Shown piece by piece: positions 22,934 to 31,643 of a stretch of 43,052 nt of DNA. Under the pieces are notes generated by a model. The model was not told the origin of the DNA. It saw only the letters and a program-made list of their open reading frames with translations, and made no database searches. The stretch's first letter is position 1. The number at the start of each line of letters is the position of its first letter. The stretch comes from Enterocloster aldenensis (GTDB taxonomy: Bacteria; Bacillota; Clostridia; Lachnospirales; Lachnospiraceae), in contig NZ_QVEX01000028.1 of assembly GCF_003434055.1 (NCBI RefSeq), positions 1,951 through 45,002 on the forward strand. The letters run 5' to 3'. The position numbers and the translations under genes are program-made.

Positions 22934-24262
22934 CTACATCTCCCGCCGGACCTTTCCATAATACAAAAATCCAACCAGATCCGCCAGCACCCATCCAATG
23001 GGCACAGCGGCCCAAATCCCAGCCACGCCAATGGCCGGAACAGCAGAAAGCACATAAGCCAGCGCCACCCTGGTGCCCAGTGAAATCACGGTGAGCACCA
23101 CCGACATCCCAGGTTTCCTCACTGCCCTGTACAGACCGTACAGCAGGAACAGGCACCCGATTCCACAGTAAAAGGCGCCCTCTATCCGCAGATACTGCAC
23201 GCCCACTGCCAGTATGCCTGTCTCCTGGGGCTGGACAAATATAAGCATGAGTTTCTCAGCAAATATCCATACCACCAGGGATATCATGATGCAGAATGCA
23301 ATGGAAACCATGACCGCGCTCTTAATGCCCGCCTTAATCCTGTCCTTTTTACCAGCCCCGTAGTTCTGCGCAATGAAGGTGGAAAACGCATTGCCAAAAT
23401 CCTGCACCGGCATATATGCAAAAGAATCAATCTTCACCGCAGCTGCAAAGGCGGCCATGACCACGGTGCCAAAGCTGTTCACCAGGCCCTGGACCATCAG
23501 GATGCCAAAGTTCATCACTGACTGCTGGGCGCAGGTCAGGACTGAGAACTGGGATATTTCCCGCAGTACGCCCCTATCCATTCCCATGTCGCTTCCTGCC
23601 ACCCGGAACTCCGGCATTTTCACATATGTATAGATGACGATCCCGATTCCGGATACATACTGGGCAATGACGGTTGCCCCGGCAGCCCCGGCAACGCCCC
23701 AGTTAAATACCAGCACAAAGACCAGGTCCAGCACCACGTTCAAGACAGCGGCAATTCCCAGGAACAGCAGAGGCACAAAGGAATTGCCCACGGAGCGCAG
23801 CAGGGATGCAAAAAAGTTATAGAGGAAAACAGCAAGGATTCCCCAGAATATCATCCACAGATACTCCCTCATCATGGAATATATCTCAGCAGGCACGCAC
23901 AGCAGGCCCATGATGGGGTCGATGAACAGGAATACCGCGACATTTACCGCCAGGGCCACTGCTGCAATCATCACAAAGGATACGAATATGCTTTTCTTAA
24001 GCAGCGTCTCATTCTTCTCACCGTACCGGAGCGAGAACACGGCCCCGCTTCCCATGCACAGCCCCAGAAGGATGGATGTGAGGAATGTCATCAGCGCATA
24101 GGCAGCCCCCACCGCGGCCAGGGCATTGGCCCCCAGATACCGGCCCACAATCAGGGTATCCGCTATGTTGTAAAACTGCTGCAACAGATTGCCCAGAATC
24201 ATAGGCAATGCAAACCTCAGCATGGTACCAGTTATATTTCCCTGTGTCAGATCCCTCTGCAT
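22934..24262 (-). CDS. MATE-family multidrug/metabolite exporter
   Basis: A 442-residue integral membrane protein with about twelve hydrophobic helices in two similar halves. The N-terminus (LPMILGNLLQQFYNIADTLIVGRYLG) is characteristic of DinF/NorM-type MATE transporters, which expel organic cations or drugs in exchange for protons or sodium. The start lies one base after the stop of the C26 hydrolase gene (GTTTAAG-ATG), so translation is coupled. It is the last gene of a three-gene unit with an arginase-family enzyme and the hydrolase, suggesting export of a product or detoxification, though MATE substrates cannot be read from sequence. Confidence 0.92.
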   Translation of the reverse strand: MQRDLTQGNITGTMLRFALPMILGNLLQQFYNIADTLIVGRYLGANALAAVGAAYALMTFLTSILLGLCMGSGAVFSLRYGEKNETLLKKSIFVSFVMIAAVALAVNVAVFLFIDPIMGLLCVPAEIYSMMREYLWMIFWGILAVFLYNFFASLLRSVGNSFVPLLFLGIAAVLNVVLDLVFVLVFNWGVAGAAGATVIAQYVSGIGIVIYTYVKMPEFRVAGSDMGMDRGVLREISQFSVLTCAQQSVMNFGILMVQGLVNSFGTVVMAAFAAAVKIDSFAYMPVQDFGNAFSTFIAQNYGAGKKDRIKAGIKSAVMVSIAFCIMISLVVWIFAEKLMLIFVQPQETGILAVGVQYLRIEGAFYCGIGCLFLLYGLYRAVRKPGMSVVLTVISLGTRVALAYVLSAVPAIGVAGIWAAVPIGWVLADLVGFLYYGKVRREM

Positions 24263-24263
24263 C

Positions 24264-24986
24264 TTAAACGCACCCTTTTATGAACCCTTCGAATATGTTA
24301 GCGGCGTCCGTGTCCCCGGCCCCCATAAATTCCGGATGCCACTGAACCGCCTGTATGTATCTTTTATCCGGCGCATAGACGCCTTCAACCAGCCCGTCTT
24401 CTGCAGCCGCCATGACCCTAAGACCCGGGGCCAGGGCCTTGATTCCCTGATGGTGATAACTGTTAACCCCAAGCTTTGTCCTGCCAAGGATCCGGTGCAG
24501 GGGCGTATCCCGGAGAATGTCCACCTGATGGCATACCCGGTCATAGGGCGCGCGCATATGATGGTCAACCATCCCTGTACTTGGGTCCCGGGCAGGCGCA
24601 TATTGGGAGGGAAGGTCCTGATACAGCGTGCCGCCCAGGAACACATTCAGGACCTGAAGCCCCCGGCAGATGCCGAATACCGCCTTGTCCTTCTCCCAGG
24701 CCATGTCAAATATCCGCTTCTCCAGTTCATCCCTGGCATGGTTTATCCGGCCGCAGAGTGCGTCCGGCTCCTCCCCATACAGGTGCGGATCCACATCCTG
24801 CCCCCCTGTAAACAGGAACCCGGCACAGATATCATTGATCTGTTCCAAATCCTCTCCTTCGCACCAGAGCGGGACCATGAGAGGGATTCCTCCTGCCCTG
24901 CGTATTCCTTCCATATATCCCGGCACCATCCAGATGCTGTCCTTTTCCTCATCAAACAGAGGCATTACCCCGATTACTGGTTTCAT
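24264..24986 (-). CDS. Peptidase C26 family, gamma-glutamyl-GABA hydrolase-like
   Basis: A 240-residue class-I glutamine-amidotransferase-fold hydrolase of the PuuD/C26 family, which cleaves gamma-glutamyl amides such as gamma-glutamyl-GABA. The nucleophile is Cys107 in FGICRGLQ, and the dyad partners are His217 and Glu219 in QWHPE. LFTGGQDVDPHLYGE (58-72) and VNSYHHQG (174-181) are family signatures. GAGGG lies seven bases upstream of the ATG. It is between an arginase-family gene (67 bases upstream) and the MATE exporter, which makes polyamine or guanidino-compound breakdown a reasonable guess. No gamma-glutamyl ligase is present nearby. Confidence 0.88.
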   Translation of the reverse strand: MKPVIGVMPLFDEEKDSIWMVPGYMEGIRRAGGIPLMVPLWCEGEDLEQINDICAGFLFTGGQDVDPHLYGEEPDALCGRINHARDELEKRIFDMAWEKDKAVFGICRGLQVLNVFLGGTLYQDLPSQYAPARDPSTGMVDHHMRAPYDRVCHQVDILRDTPLHRILGRTKLGVNSYHHQGIKALAPGLRVMAAAEDGLVEGVYAPDKRYIQAVQWHPEFMGAGDTDAANIFEGFIKGCV

Positions 24987-25053
24987 ACATATGCCCTCGC
25001 TTTCCGTCAGCTGTGCGCAGGAGCGTGTCCCCGCGCTGTTTTATGACACTATA

Positions 25054-25842
25054 TCACAATTTACCATAAAATGGTAGACTGAATAAGTGATGCACCAGTT
25101 CCCTGTTGGTCCTGTCATTGACCGGGCCATCCCCGGCCCCATCCTCTTTAGTCTCCGTTCCTTCAGGGTTTTCCCCGCACACATCCACTCCGATGATGGG
25201 CCTGCAGGAAACAGCCGCATCCAGACAGGCCAGCACTTCCCAAAGGCCGGCGCGGCCCTGGTCCCAGTTGGTCCTGGCATAATCCGGCCCCAGCACGTCC
25301 TTGTCCACGGAAATATAAAGGGGAAGGCCGGAATCCCCCAGCCGTTCCCGCCAGCCATCCCCGTCCCCGACAAGTTCTTCCGGCACGCACGTAACCCGTC
25401 CCCCATATTCCCCTGCTTTAATCCCATCCGCAGCATCTGCCGGAGGGCCTGCCAGCCACACATGCCGGATTGCAGGATTACTGTTAAGGGCGTCCTTAAT
25501 CCAACTGCCGCAGGATAGGATATCCCCGAACATGGGGGGCTGCATGTCCGTATGATGGTCCAGCACCAGCAGCTCAAACTCCTCCTCTATCTTCTCCAGC
25601 CATATCTTGCTTACATAATGGTAGTTCCCGGAATCCAGGAAATGGATTCCCTCTGGCCCCAATTCCCTGATTGCTTCCCTGATTGCATTTTCCCCTTCCT
25701 CATCGCAGTAACAGTTGGTGCCCTTAATATCCTTACAGTCCACCCACACATGTCCATGATTTTTATAGAACCCCTCTGCTTCATACACGCCGGAAAAATT
25801 CATAATAACCAGAATCCTGCTGTCCTTCATATCAAATCCCAT
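25054..25842 (-). CDS. Arginase/agmatinase-superfamily (ureohydrolase-fold) enzyme
   Basis: A 262-residue protein of the ureohydrolase fold, which uses two manganese ions to hydrolyse guanidino groups to urea or related amidine bonds. The metal sites are readable: DHHTD (Asp95, His96, His97, Asp99) and SVDKD (Asp180, Asp182), plus GNYHY (His75) in place of the usual GGDHS. It is divergent from classical arginases and agmatinases and shorter than most, so its substrate is unclear. The start at 25842 has only a weak ribosome binding site; an ATG at 25830 is equally possible. It leads the unit with the C26 hydrolase and MATE exporter and is divergent from the rubredoxin fusion. Confidence 0.8.
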   Translation of the reverse strand: MGFDMKDSRILVIMNFSGVYEAEGFYKNHGHVWVDCKDIKGTNCYCDEEGENAIREAIRELGPEGIHFLDSGNYHYVSKIWLEKIEEEFELLVLDHHTDMQPPMFGDILSCGSWIKDALNSNPAIRHVWLAGPPADAADGIKAGEYGGRVTCVPEELVGDGDGWRERLGDSGLPLYISVDKDVLGPDYARTNWDQGRAGLWEVLACLDAAVSCRPIIGVDVCGENPEGTETKEDGAGDGPVNDRTNRELVHHLFSLPFYGKL

Positions 25843-25861
25843 CCCATGTAAATCTTTTTAT

Positions 25862-25877
25862 AATAATAGTAATTATT
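25862..25877. promoter_or_regulatory. AT-rich inverted repeat between divergent genes
   Basis: AATAAT (25862-25867) and ATTATT (25872-25877) separated by AGTA. It resembles Fur/PerR-type boxes, but such AT-rich sequence is common, so this is weak. Confidence 0.3.
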
Positions 25878-25878
25878 A

Positions 25879-25907
25879 TTGATTTTATGCAATTTATATG
25901 CTACAAT
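25879..25907 (+). promoter_or_regulatory. Candidate promoter of the rubredoxin fusion
   Basis: TTGATT (25879-25884), 17 bases, TACAAT (25902-25907). A second TATAAT at 25913-25918 lacks a good -35. Confidence 0.5.
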
Positions 25908-26007
25908 ACGTTTATAATACATATTATCAAAGGAATGTGGTAAAATCAAACTATAGCGGATGGAATAAGGAATCTGCATTCCATTGAGAACAGGAGGGTT
26001 ACATTTT

Positions 26008-26637
26008 ATGGATTCAAAAGCATTTTTCAAACTAAATTACGGCGTCTATATCGTATCCAGCAGCGCGGACGGAAAGGACGGCGGCTGTGTCATCAACACC
26101 ATGTCCCAGGTCACTTCCTCACCGGCAAGGCTTTCCATTGCGCTGAACAAAAACAATCATACATTAAAACTGATTGAGACATCCGGCACATTTTCCGGGG
26201 TGGTCTTATCAGACAACGTGGACATGGACCTGATTAAGAGGTTCGGTTTCCAGAGCGGCAGGGATGTAAACAAGTATGACGGCCTGCCCCAGGGACGGGA
26301 CGGCCTTCATAACCCATATCCCACCCAGGGTGTCTGCGCCCGTTTTGCATGCCGGATCATCTCCACACTGGATGTGGGGACCCATGTGATTGTCATCGGC
26401 CAGGTAGAGGAAGCAGAAGTCATGGATGAAAAGACGCCCGGCCTCACCTATTCCGACTATCATGTAAAGAAAAACGGTTCCACGCCTCCAAACGCGCCTT
26501 CCTACCAGGAAAATGCCGGCAGGACCGTGGGGTACCGCTGCACTGTCTGCGGTTATATCCTGGAATCCGATACCCTGCCCGATGATTTCATCTGTCCGGT
26601 GTGCGGCAAGGATGCCAGCTACTTTGTTAAGATTTAA
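26008..26637 (+). CDS. High-molecular-weight rubredoxin (flavin reductase-rubredoxin fusion)
   Basis: A 209-residue fusion. Residues 1-150 form an FMN-binding flavin reductase domain (FKLNYGVYIVSSSADGKDGG, MSQVTSSPARLSIALNKNNHT), and residues about 160-209 a rubredoxin with both iron-binding knuckles CTVCGY and CPVCGK. In clostridia such proteins move electrons from NAD(P)H to flavodiiron proteins that reduce oxygen or nitric oxide. The frame is open to 25984, but the ATG at 26008 has AGGAGG ten bases upstream. It appears monocistronic, with its own promoter and a terminator at 26669. The partner flavodiiron protein is not in the window. Confidence 0.92.
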   Translation: MDSKAFFKLNYGVYIVSSSADGKDGGCVINTMSQVTSSPARLSIALNKNNHTLKLIETSGTFSGVVLSDNVDMDLIKRFGFQSGRDVNKYDGLPQGRDGLHNPYPTQGVCARFACRIISTLDVGTHVIVIGQVEEAEVMDEKTPGLTYSDYHVKKNGSTPPNAPSYQENAGRTVGYRCTVCGYILESDTLPDDFICPVCGKDASYFVKI

Positions 26638-26668
26638 CCCATGAATGAACACATACCTTTCCCATCCC

Positions 26669-26701
26669 GTGTCCGGCATTTAAAATGGCCGGACACCTTT
26701 T
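26669..26701 (+). terminator. Terminator of the rubredoxin fusion
   Basis: GTGTCCGGC (26669-26677) pairs with GCCGGACAC (26688-26696), with CTTTTA after it. The other direction lacks a T-run. Confidence 0.8.
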
Positions 26702-26709
26702 ATATGTCC

Positions 26710-27429
26710 CTACCTGCCGGATTCCGAAGAATCCCTTCCCCGGTTCTCCTCCCTGTCATTGGTCACATTGCCGTCGCCGCTGACAGGAATCGCATCCCCA
26801 AGATAGGTGGGCTTGGGCATCACGATGGTATAGAGCATGTCCTTTGGACGGGCCAGCAGTTCCCGCAGGTCCCGCATCTTCTGGCCGCCGTAGGTCCTGG
26901 GGTCCGAGGCCACGCCGTAGGCCTCCATGCCCATGGCCCGGGCCACGTACAGGGCGCGGTACATATGGTAGCGCTGGGTCACAATCACAATCTTCTTCAC
27001 CTGGAAAATGTCCCTGGCCCGGTACATGCTCTCATAGGTGGAGAAGCCTGCATGGTCCATGAAAATGTTCTCAGAGGGCACCCCCCTGTCAATGGCAAAC
27101 TGTTTCATCAGGTTCACCTCGTCGTAGTTCACCCTGCCATGGTCGCCGCTCATAAGGAGCCGGTCGGACACATCCTCCTTATATAGGCTGACACCCTGTA
27201 CCAGACGGTCATTCAGCATACCTGAGGGACTGCCGTCCGGCCGTACGCCGCAGCCCAGCACCATGATGCAGTCCACGTCCTGAAAAGCCTCAGCCTCCTC
27301 GGCGGAAACAATGTATTTTTCCTCTTTTCTGATAATATATAGGTTTACCAGAAACAGGACCAGGCATCCTGCCAGCGCCAAAACCAGAAAAACCCTGACT
27401 GCTTTTCCCACAATCTTCTTTTTCTTCAT
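26710..27429 (-). CDS. SanA/YdcF-like (DUF218) membrane-anchored protein
   Basis: A 239-residue protein with one N-terminal transmembrane helix (about residues 10-32, after KKKK) and an extracytoplasmic DUF218 domain. VDCIMVLGCGVRPDGSPSGML (about 52-72), LLMSGDHG and IVIVTQRYHMYRALYVAR are the family's signatures; SanA-type members affect envelope integrity and vancomycin resistance by an unknown mechanism. The frame is open to 27456, but the ATG at 27429 has AAGGAGG eight bases upstream. The last 25 residues are charged and probably disordered. No clear functional link to its neighbours. Confidence 0.85.
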   Translation of the reverse strand: MKKKKIVGKAVRVFLVLALAGCLVLFLVNLYIIRKEEKYIVSAEEAEAFQDVDCIMVLGCGVRPDGSPSGMLNDRLVQGVSLYKEDVSDRLLMSGDHGRVNYDEVNLMKQFAIDRGVPSENIFMDHAGFSTYESMYRARDIFQVKKIVIVTQRYHMYRALYVARAMGMEAYGVASDPRTYGGQKMRDLRELLARPKDMLYTIVMPKPTYLGDAIPVSGDGNVTNDREENRGRDSSESGR

Positions 27430-27489
27430 ACCGCAAGCCTCCTTATGAGCCGTCATGTCAGTTTACCAGTTCCTCTTCTTAATATGGAC

Positions 27490-27532
27490 AAAGCCGCACT
27501 TCCCGTGCATGACTACAGGAAAATGCGGCTTT
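27490..27532 (-). terminator. Hairpin after ridA
   Basis: AAAGCCGCA (27490-27498) pairs with TGCGGCTTT (27524-27532), with TTTCC/GGGAA pairing inside. It separates ridA from the sanA-like gene. Confidence 0.7.
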
Positions 27533-27553
27533 ATGGATCTGTCAGTTTATGCC

Positions 27554-27922
27554 TTATTTAACAGCGATTGCTTCGATTTCACACAGCACGCCCTTTGGAA
27601 GGGTCTTAACTGCAACACAGCTTCTGGCTGGCTTGGAAGTGAAATACTTGGCATACACTTCGTTAAATGCGGCAAAGTCACCCATATCTGCCAGGAAGCA
27701 GGTGGTCTTAAATACCTTGTCATAGCCGCTGCCTGCTGCTTCCAGGATAGCGCCCACATTCTTGCAGCTCTGCTCGGCCTGTGCTGCGATTCCTTCCGGA
27801 ACATTGCCGTCTGCTGGATTTACAGGAATCTGTCCGGATGTATATACTACCCCGTTCACTTCAAATCCCTGGGAATATGGTCCGATTGCGCCTGGTGCTT
27901 TTTCTGTACTGATTACGTTCAT
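27554..27922 (-). CDS. ridA: RidA family enamine/imine deaminase
   Basis: A 122-residue RidA (YjgF/TdcF) protein, a homotrimer that hydrolyses reactive enamines and imines made by PLP enzymes such as serine and threonine dehydratases, to ammonia and a ketoacid. APGAIGPYSQG (9-19), YTSGQIPVNP (27-36), the active-site Arg in PARSCVAV (98-105) and PKGVLCEIEAIA (109-120) are all canonical. AAGGAGG lies seven bases upstream of the ATG. It has its own promoter and terminator. A D-serine ammonia-lyase, whose aminoacrylate product is a RidA substrate, is encoded 1.5 kb away; the proximity is suggestive only. Confidence 0.95.
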   Translation of the reverse strand: MNVISTEKAPGAIGPYSQGFEVNGVVYTSGQIPVNPADGNVPEGIAAQAEQSCKNVGAILEAAGSGYDKVFKTTCFLADMGDFAAFNEVYAKYFTSKPARSCVAVKTLPKGVLCEIEAIAVK

Positions 27923-28019
27923 TTTAAATCCTCCTTCAGTTTAGGGGAAATGCCCGTACTTTCATATATTCCCCATATTATTATTTTTCATTCTCCGCGA
28001 TTACGCGAACCCCAAAGAC

Positions 28020-28048
28020 ATTATATCCAATTATTGAAAATGTTGCAA
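28020..28048 (-). promoter_or_regulatory. ridA promoter
   Basis: Minus strand TTGCAA (28043-28048), 17-base spacer, TATAAT (28020-28025). A CGCG-TAAT-CGCG inverted repeat lies just downstream at about +5 to +20. Confidence 0.7.
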
Positions 28049-28083
28049 TAGATAATACCCATATCTGGACCGGGTATGGAATT

Positions 28084-29340
28084 TTATACAAGATGTTGGA
28101 GCAGGTATTCCTTTGTATTGCGCGCCGGCTCCTCAAGGACCATCTCCAAAAGCCGCGCCAGGGTCAGCCCAACCTCCCTGCCGGGTCTTATGCCTGCTTT
28201 TATGATATCATTGCCCCCCACTGCCAGGGTCTTCAGGCTGATGCAGTCCCCGGCCCGCCGGATTTCATCCACAAGCAATGCCGTATGCGCCAAGTCCTGC
28301 CTGGCCCCGGCCTCTGAAAGACACATCCGGAATTCAAGCAGGTCATCGAACAGATCCGGTTCCATCCGGCTCATGGCAATGCGGATGGAATACTTATCCG
28401 GCCCCAGCCCATAGTCCTGCCATGATATCAGCGTCCTTACCCGGTTGATTGTATCATTGTCCAGTTTTAAATCCTTTAGGATCTTCACTGCCTCATCCGG
28501 CATACACTTCCTTAAAAATGCAGCCCAGCGCATATGCCTGACAGGCGGGACCTGCGCCGGTATGGACGGTATGCCAAAGAATGGTTTCCAACCGGCACGT
28601 TCCTGCTTCTGCCCGTCTTCCAGGCCCCCGCCGTCCTTCCGGCAATACACCTGATGGAAGGTTTCCGATACGTAAGGGCTGATACCGGTCTCATACACCA
28701 TGCTGATATGCCCCGGATGAGGGCTTAACAGCAGCTTGGTCAGTTCTGCCTGGATGCGCTCCTTGCTCACATGCACCATATTAGGCGCAATGGCCCGGAT
28801 GGCCCCATACGTGCGCCCTTCAATGGTAAATCCCAGCTGGGCTGAAAACCGGATTGCCCTCAGTATCCTCAGGGCATCCTCGCTGAACCGGTCCATGGGT
28901 TCTCCCACACAGCGTATGATTCCCCTGCCCAGATCTTCCATACCGCCAAATTCATCCACCAGACCAGTGTTTCCATTATAAGCCATGGCATTGACGGTAA
29001 AATCGCGGCGTTTCAGGTCTTCCGTCAGGCTGGGGGTGAAGGTCACGCTGTCCGGGTGGCGTCCATCTGCATATTCCCCGTCAATCCGGTAGGTGGTCAC
29101 TTCATACCCCTCATCCCCCATCATGACCGTCACCGTGCCGTGCTGGATTCCCGTATCAACGGTACGGCGGAATACCTGCTTGACCTGTTCCGGCAGGGCG
29201 CTGGTGGTGATATCCCAATCTCCCGGCTCCCGCCCGAGGATCATATCCCTGACACAGCCTCCGACCAAATATGCCTCGTAACCATTCTCATTCAGTTTTG
29301 TCAGAATCTCCTCTGCGGGAGCGGGAATCTTGATTTCCAT
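28084..29340 (-). CDS. cca: CCA tRNA nucleotidyltransferase
   Basis: A 418-residue class II nucleotidyltransferase of the CCA-adding/poly(A) polymerase family, which completes or repairs the 3' CCA of tRNA. LVGGCVRDMILG (25-36) with DWD (Asp41, Asp43) is the catalytic site, TVDTGIQHGTVTV follows, and RRDFTVNAMAYN (about 111-122) and EDALRILRAIRFSAQLGF are the next family motifs. The C-terminal half is helical and less conserved. The frame ends 70 bases from the upstream D-serine lyase stop. A housekeeping gene. Confidence 0.92.
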   Translation of the reverse strand: MEIKIPAPAEEILTKLNENGYEAYLVGGCVRDMILGREPGDWDITTSALPEQVKQVFRRTVDTGIQHGTVTVMMGDEGYEVTTYRIDGEYADGRHPDSVTFTPSLTEDLKRRDFTVNAMAYNGNTGLVDEFGGMEDLGRGIIRCVGEPMDRFSEDALRILRAIRFSAQLGFTIEGRTYGAIRAIAPNMVHVSKERIQAELTKLLLSPHPGHISMVYETGISPYVSETFHQVYCRKDGGGLEDGQKQERAGWKPFFGIPSIPAQVPPVRHMRWAAFLRKCMPDEAVKILKDLKLDNDTINRVRTLISWQDYGLGPDKYSIRIAMSRMEPDLFDDLLEFRMCLSEAGARQDLAHTALLVDEIRRAGDCISLKTLAVGGNDIIKAGIRPGREVGLTLARLLEMVLEEPARNTKEYLLQHLV

Positions 29341-29410
29341 TGTGTGAATGCATCCTCTTTCCGGTTTATAGTACTACGGATAAAGCCCTAAGCTTTCCAT
29401 GTGCTCTATT

Positions 29411-30775
29411 TTAACAGCTTTTTGCTGCATTTTCCAGCCCCAGTTCCCTGCTCTTTCCGTAATACTGCATGCGCACCTCCTCCGGCACCAGGCTGCCCCC
29501 GGTGGCCCAGGCAATATGGGTGGCGTTCCCCATGCTCCGGTCCAGGTGAAAATGCTCCAGGAACGCCCTGCCCTCCGGTGAGGAACACAGCCTTGCAGGC
29601 CCTGCAAAGGAAGCGCAGGAACTTGGCTCGATAAAAATCCCTTCCTCATCCATCAGGTCCCCCATAAAGCGGTAAAGGTTATCGTCTTCAATGGTAAATT
29701 CCCCTGCCAGCATCCGTGCCACTGTCTTTCCCACAAACTTGGACGGGCGTCCGACCGCCAGGCCGTCTGCGGCGGTCAGGCCGGAAAGGCCGATATCCTG
29801 CACACAGATATCATTATGAAGCCCGGTCATCACTCCCAGCAGCATGCAGGGCGCCTGGACCGGTTCCTGGAAAAAGCAGTACACAGAATCGCCAAATACC
29901 TGTTTTAAGCCAAATGCCACGCCTCCGGGCGCGCCTCCCACGCCGCAGGGGATATGGACAAACAGAGGGTGTTCCTGATCCACGGCCACACCAGCCTGCC
30001 CAAGCTGTGCCTTCAGGCGTTTGGCTGCCACGGAATATCCCAGGAACAGGTTGACCGAATTCTCATCATCCACAAAATAGCTCATGGGGTCTTCCTCTGC
30101 CAGCTTCCTTCCCTTTTTCACCGCCTCGCTGTAGTCAGAGGCATATTCCATCACACGGACGCCTTTCTGGCGCAGCAGGTCCTTTTTCCACTGCTTTGCA
30201 TCCATGGACATATGTACCGTCACGTCATATCCAAGGGCGGCGCTGATGATGCCGATGGATAATCCCAGGTTGCCGGTGGACCCCACATGGATGGAGTGTT
30301 TCCCAAAGAACTCCCTGAATTGGGGAAGGGAAAATTTTTCATAGTTGTCATCCAGCGTAATCATGCCATGTTCCAGCGCCAGGTCCTCTGAATGCTTTAA
30401 TATCTCATAGATGCCGCCCCGCGCCTTGACGGAACCGGCCACTGCCAGATTGCTGTCCATCTTAAGCATGAGCCTCCCCTCAAGCCCTGCGCCCCACTTG
30501 CGGTTGAGACAGTCCTTCATCCTGTCAACCGTGCGCAGGGGCGACTCAATCAGGCCGCCGGCTGCTTCTGTTTCCGGGAACATTTTCCTGATAAACGGCG
30601 CAAAGCGCGCCCATCTGTTTTCAGCGTCATCTATATCATCCATGGAAAGGCTTACGCCTTCCATGGCTGTTTTCAAGTCCGAGAGGCCGGGATTCATCCA
30701 TACAACCTCTTTGCCAGCTTCCATTTCTTTTATTAAAGGATATGCTTCCTTTAACTCCTGCACATGCTCCATCAT
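29411..30775 (-). CDS. dsdA: D-serine ammonia-lyase
   Basis: A 454-residue fold-type II PLP enzyme converting D-serine to pyruvate and ammonia. The PLP lysine is Lys117 in AGSVKARGGIYE; GSTGNLGLSIG (about 165-175) is the phosphate-binding loop, and ESPLRTVDRMK, MKMDSNLAVAG and IPCGVGGAPGGVAFGLK are diagnostic of DsdA. E. coli DsdA has 442 residues. The frame is open to 30847; the ATG at 30775 has GGAG seven bases upstream. It is the last gene after the NhaC antiporter and alpha/beta hydrolase, under the cupin regulator. No DsdC/DsdX is present, so import may be through another protein. Confidence 0.93.
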   Translation of the reverse strand: MMEHVQELKEAYPLIKEMEAGKEVVWMNPGLSDLKTAMEGVSLSMDDIDDAENRWARFAPFIRKMFPETEAAGGLIESPLRTVDRMKDCLNRKWGAGLEGRLMLKMDSNLAVAGSVKARGGIYEILKHSEDLALEHGMITLDDNYEKFSLPQFREFFGKHSIHVGSTGNLGLSIGIISAALGYDVTVHMSMDAKQWKKDLLRQKGVRVMEYASDYSEAVKKGRKLAEEDPMSYFVDDENSVNLFLGYSVAAKRLKAQLGQAGVAVDQEHPLFVHIPCGVGGAPGGVAFGLKQVFGDSVYCFFQEPVQAPCMLLGVMTGLHNDICVQDIGLSGLTAADGLAVGRPSKFVGKTVARMLAGEFTIEDDNLYRFMGDLMDEEGIFIEPSSCASFAGPARLCSSPEGRAFLEHFHLDRSMGNATHIAWATGGSLVPEEVRMQYYGKSRELGLENAAKSC

Positions 30776-30852
30776 GTCAATACTCCGTCCTTTCCGTATA
30801 CAGGACCGCCCCGCGGAAGGGTATACCGCAGGGCCGGGCCTTTTCATTCTTT

Positions 30853-31617
30853 TTAATCTCCCATTATGTCCTTTACATATATCATCGTATATTCAAGCAG
30901 TTCCTCCTGCCATGAAACCTTGTCATATCCATGGGTGGCCTCCGGGACCACATGGCGCACGGAGCCGGGAACGGTTTCTTCATACCTTCCTGAATTATAC
31001 ACCGGCACATCCTTGTCCCCATCGCCCTGTATCAGCCTAAGCGGCTTCTGAAAATCCCTGATGGCTGCTAAGGGGTCAATCTCCGGCGCATCCAGTCCCA
31101 CAAAGAACTCATGGGGAACCAGGTCTCCCATGAAATCCACGTCATTTCCCCGAAGCCCCTCTTCAAAAATCTCCTGGCCCAGCAGATGGCGGAAATTACC
31201 GTAGGGCTCGCTGCACGGGCTCCACAAAAGGATTCCTTCCAGGGGCACCTCATGGCACAGGACCGATGTGACAATGGCCCCCATGCTGTAGCCCAGAATC
31301 ATGAACTTCTCCGGTTTCAGCTGTCCTTCAATCCAGTGAAGGACCACCTTTGTATCTTCAATCTCCCCGTAAATGGTTGTATAATGGCTGTCGCCCTCGC
31401 TGTCCCCTGCCCCCACACAGTCAAAACGGCAGATGGTATATCCCTGCTGCTGGAGCCTGTGGCTTGCAGCCACCATGATGCGGTGGGGGGTTATTTTATT
31501 CCCAAAAAATCCATGTTTGTAGAGTATTACCTTTTTCCCGCGCACAGACGGGTCAGCGTATTCCAGCAGGCAGACCATGTCCTTTCCCCTGCTCTTTAAT
31601 GTAAATGCCTCAATCAT
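30853..31617 (-). CDS. Alpha/beta hydrolase (serine esterase/acyl hydrolase type)
   Basis: A 254-residue cytoplasmic alpha/beta hydrolase. KHGFFGNK (34-41) forms the oxyanion region, GYSMG (109-113) carries the nucleophile Ser111, and Asp in GDGDKDVPV (about 199) and His in EATHGYDK (about 231) complete the triad. FDCVGAGDSEG is typical of feruloyl-esterase-like and peptidase S9-like members. AAGGAGG precedes the start. It sits between nhaC-like and dsdA genes with small gaps, so it should be part of the same catabolic unit, perhaps releasing an acyl or ester group from the imported compound. Substrate unknown. Confidence 0.85.
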   Translation of the reverse strand: MIEAFTLKSRGKDMVCLLEYADPSVRGKKVILYKHGFFGNKITPHRIMVAASHRLQQQGYTICRFDCVGAGDSEGDSHYTTIYGEIEDTKVVLHWIEGQLKPEKFMILGYSMGAIVTSVLCHEVPLEGILLWSPCSEPYGNFRHLLGQEIFEEGLRGNDVDFMGDLVPHEFFVGLDAPEIDPLAAIRDFQKPLRLIQGDGDKDVPVYNSGRYEETVPGSVRHVVPEATHGYDKVSWQEELLEYTMIYVKDIMGD

Positions 31618-31643
31618 GTTCCGCTTCCTCCTTTATCCCTCTG

